From Balanoglossus misakiensis (Eukaryota > Hemichordata), in contig CM082591.2 of the NCBI GenBank assembly GCA_040954595.2, positions 1,054,001-1,118,000 on the forward strand: a stretch of 64,000 bases of DNA. The letters run 5' to 3'. The notes under the pieces were generated by a model. That model did not search any database. It had not been told where the DNA came from and saw nothing but the letters and a program-made list of their open reading frames with translations. The translations under genes and the position numbers were made by a program. Below are positions 62,201 through 64,000 of the stretch, piece by piece (the first letter of the stretch is position 1; every line of letters starts with the position of its first letter).

Positions 62201-63482
62201 ACAAAAGTGAGGTTAGATGACTGAAAATTTAAGAACAAGTCAATATCAATGCATGACAACGATTATTTCGTGATCAGAGAACGCATATACCTTGTACAAA
62301 GCTTATCAATTATATACATGACATTCATTTGAAGGTCGGATTGTTTTTAACAGTGTTGATAAATCTTGTTACTTTCTGAAGGACTTATGTATGTCTGGGC
62401 TTCGTTGTGGTGCCATATATACCACCAGTAAACAAGTGATGTCTGCGCTCCAACGAATTGTCGTTTGGTTCTCATTCCCAACTGCCATGCAATACATCCT
62501 GAATGATATGCTACGTGATGAAGGTAAAGAACACCCGATCCAAACAGACTTTGCATGTTTTAAGTTTAACCCTTTCGTGCGGAAAGTACGATTCAATTCG
62601 TAACAGCTGTAAAAGGATAGTGATATTTGTCTTCTATGTTGTGATTAAGATGTCATCACAAAGGAAAAGAAGAACTTGTAGATGTACATTCAGTTTTTAT
62701 TCTCTTTTCCCCAGAATGGTTAGCAAAGAAGTACTTGCCTACAAACCATCAGAGACTTAGGGAAGCTTACGCCACCGTGTCGGGAGGTTTGAAAACACTT
62801 GGAATACCCTTCCTCGAAACGACAGCATGTCTTTTCATTTGGATGGATTTCAGAAAAGTGGGTTTTCTGGGCAGTTTTTTTTTTTTTTACTTTTGGGATC
62901 TTCATTTAGACATGACGGCATCTTTTTTTAAAACAAAATGTTCATCAACAACGTTTTACATTCTGGTTTGTTTCGTAAACACTTCTTGCAGAAGGAATAT
63001 CAGGTATATATTTGCAGATAAGATGTTTGATGTGCGTCTTCTTTTACAGGTGGTGTCGACATTTGAAGCAGAAATTGAATTATTTAATGAGTTCATTGAT
63101 GCTGGTATTTACATTACACCTGGTCAGGGATTTTTCTGTGTGGAACCTGGATGGTTTCGGATCATCTTCTCTCTGCCAATCAGGACGCTTCAACTTGGTA
63201 AGTCATTGATTGATCACAGAATTTGAATTTTTGACGTCACTATTGGATGTACTTTGTATTATGGTCTTTGTCATTATCCAGGAAAGTTAAACACTGTCAA
63301 ACCTGTGTTAATGGCCACCTGTATACAGTGGCCACTTTATTGCAGTCCCAGTGCAATACATTAATTGACCTGTCACACCTGTGTTTCCATGGTAACCTTG
63401 TAATTGTTTTTCCTTTTTAGCAATTGACAAGATTGGCACAGTTCTTGAAAGACGAAAACAGAAACTTGCAAGTATCAAATGA
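59259..63482 (+). CDS. ACCS: 1-aminocyclopropane-1-carboxylate synthase-like PLP enzyme, 12 exons, 440 aa
   Basis: Fold-type I aminotransferase of the animal ACCS family. Exons 59259-59402, 59857-59916, 60098-60241, 60449-60515, 60795-60892, 61242-61319, 61626-61726, 62017-62152, 62382-62523, 62715-62857, 63050-63197, 63421-63482; 1323 nt in frame. Motifs in order: INAGTAENTISQDL, RYQNFAGIEPFR, VANGCGSCITML (cofactor phosphate loop), WLIPSPYYGA, LFLMNPGNPIGD, LHVVLDEIYMLSVF (the Asp binding the pyridine N), WGFSK|DLCMSGLRCG (the Schiff-base Lys ends exon 8), and EPGWFRIIFS (substrate-carboxylate Arg). All PLP-site residues are kept, so the protein should bind cofactor. Animal ACCS proteins are not established ethylene-precursor synthases, and the reaction is uncertain. 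The start has a strong context (AACCATGG). The N-terminus is shorter than in human. Confidence 0.96.
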
Positions 63483-63556
63483 AACAAGAACCATGATGAT
63501 ATGAACCTCTAAAGCATTCATTGTTTTCATAAGACTGTAATCAATTGAACAAGACA

Positions 63557-63562
63557 ATTAAA
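63557..63562 (+). terminator. Putative ACCS poly(A) signal (ATTAAA)
   Basis: ATTAAA 74 bp after the stop codon. An AATAAA at 63915-63920 is the alternative. Using the latter would put the MITE-like copy at 63721 inside the 3' UTR. Confidence 0.3.
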
Positions 63563-63720
63563 ATCAGTATTTTTTAATGAGCAATTTATCAGGCATTTTA
63601 ATTATTCATCACAGGTGCACAAAATAAGACAATGCACAAATTCAATGAATTCTCTTTTTTTTTACACCTGTGTCAGCTTGAAAGTTAAGTGACATCACAA
63701 TGAGCTTGAAATTGAGTGTG

Positions 63721-63814
63721 TTCACCCTTTAACCAATATGGTTTGGCCCAAATCCATTGTTTTCTATGGTGATGTTGAACTTCTATAGGGGGAACTGGGA
63801 TGGAAAGGGTTTAA
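63721..63814. mobile_element. TTAA-type MITE-like repeat, copy 5
   Basis: Starts TTCACCCTTTAACCAATATGG, shares the CCATTGTTTTCTATGGT core, and ends GGAAAGGGTTTAAA. Downstream of ACCS. Confidence 0.65.
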
Positions 63815-64000
63815 ATGAAATCTATACCTATTTCAATGAAAAAAACATAAAACATAACAAAGAAATCTGATGTTAAAAATTAATCTTAACTTAAATATTC
63901 ATTCCAAACCTAGAAATAAATTACAGAGTTACTGGCATATGTGATGTAACAATCACTTTTGAAACTACAAATTCCATTCCACAAATGTTGTGTCATCATG

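Noticed and set aside
1-64000. CRISPR arrays, prokaryotic operons or ribosome binding sites
   Set aside because: All genes are spliced animal genes; the tandem repeats present are microsatellites, a coding minisatellite and a coding duplication, without spacer structure.

Overview
This is intron-rich animal nuclear DNA. Coding exons are mostly 60-300 bp, introns are short (about 100-600 bp, GT...AG), the non-coding DNA is AT-rich, and there are many microsatellites and small inverted-repeat elements. Gene content (ACC-synthase-like ACCS, CD20/MS4A-like tetraspans, a DED-containing protein, LMF2 next to NCAPH2) suggests an invertebrate deuterostome such as a cephalochordate or hemichordate. 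The species cannot be fixed from sequence alone. Exons below were assembled by hand from splice signals, reading frame and recalled family similarity. In every gene model the exon lengths keep the frame.

Layout. 1-3.6 kb: no gene recognised. 4.4-11.4 kb (-): complete 21-exon POLD1, the DNA polymerase delta catalytic subunit. 12.1-13.7 kb (+): a short WSCD-like membrane sulfotransferase that shares a compact bidirectional promoter with POLD1. 14.7-37.0 kb (+): five tandem, same-strand CD20/MS4A-like four-pass membrane protein genes. They share one exon plan but have very different cytoplasmic tails (163 to 720 aa in total). A hAT-like non-autonomous element lies between the second and third. 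38.2-43.4 kb (-): NCAPH2 (condensin II). 44.4-48.9 kb (+): LMF2 (ER lipase maturation factor). NCAPH2 and LMF2 are head-to-head, as in human. 50.2-56.5 kb (-): a fusion gene encoding a death-effector-like domain, a minisatellite-coded repeat, a GT4-like glycosyltransferase domain, a duplicated linker and an IRE1/RNase L-type kinase without a recognisable RNase domain. 59.3-63.5 kb (+): ACCS-like PLP enzyme.

How the genes relate. Most are single-copy housekeeping genes (replication, chromosome condensation, lipase folding). Two parts look lineage-specific: the CD20-like tandem array and the DED/GT4/kinase fusion, which has the look of an innate-immune or cell-death signalling protein. Genes form divergent pairs (POLD1/sulfotransferase, NCAPH2/LMF2) and convergent pairs (CD20-like 5/NCAPH2, LMF2/fusion kinase). 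Putative poly(A) signals of the convergent pairs are less than 60 bp apart. A roughly 93-bp TTAA-ended inverted-repeat element occurs at least six times in introns and flanks.
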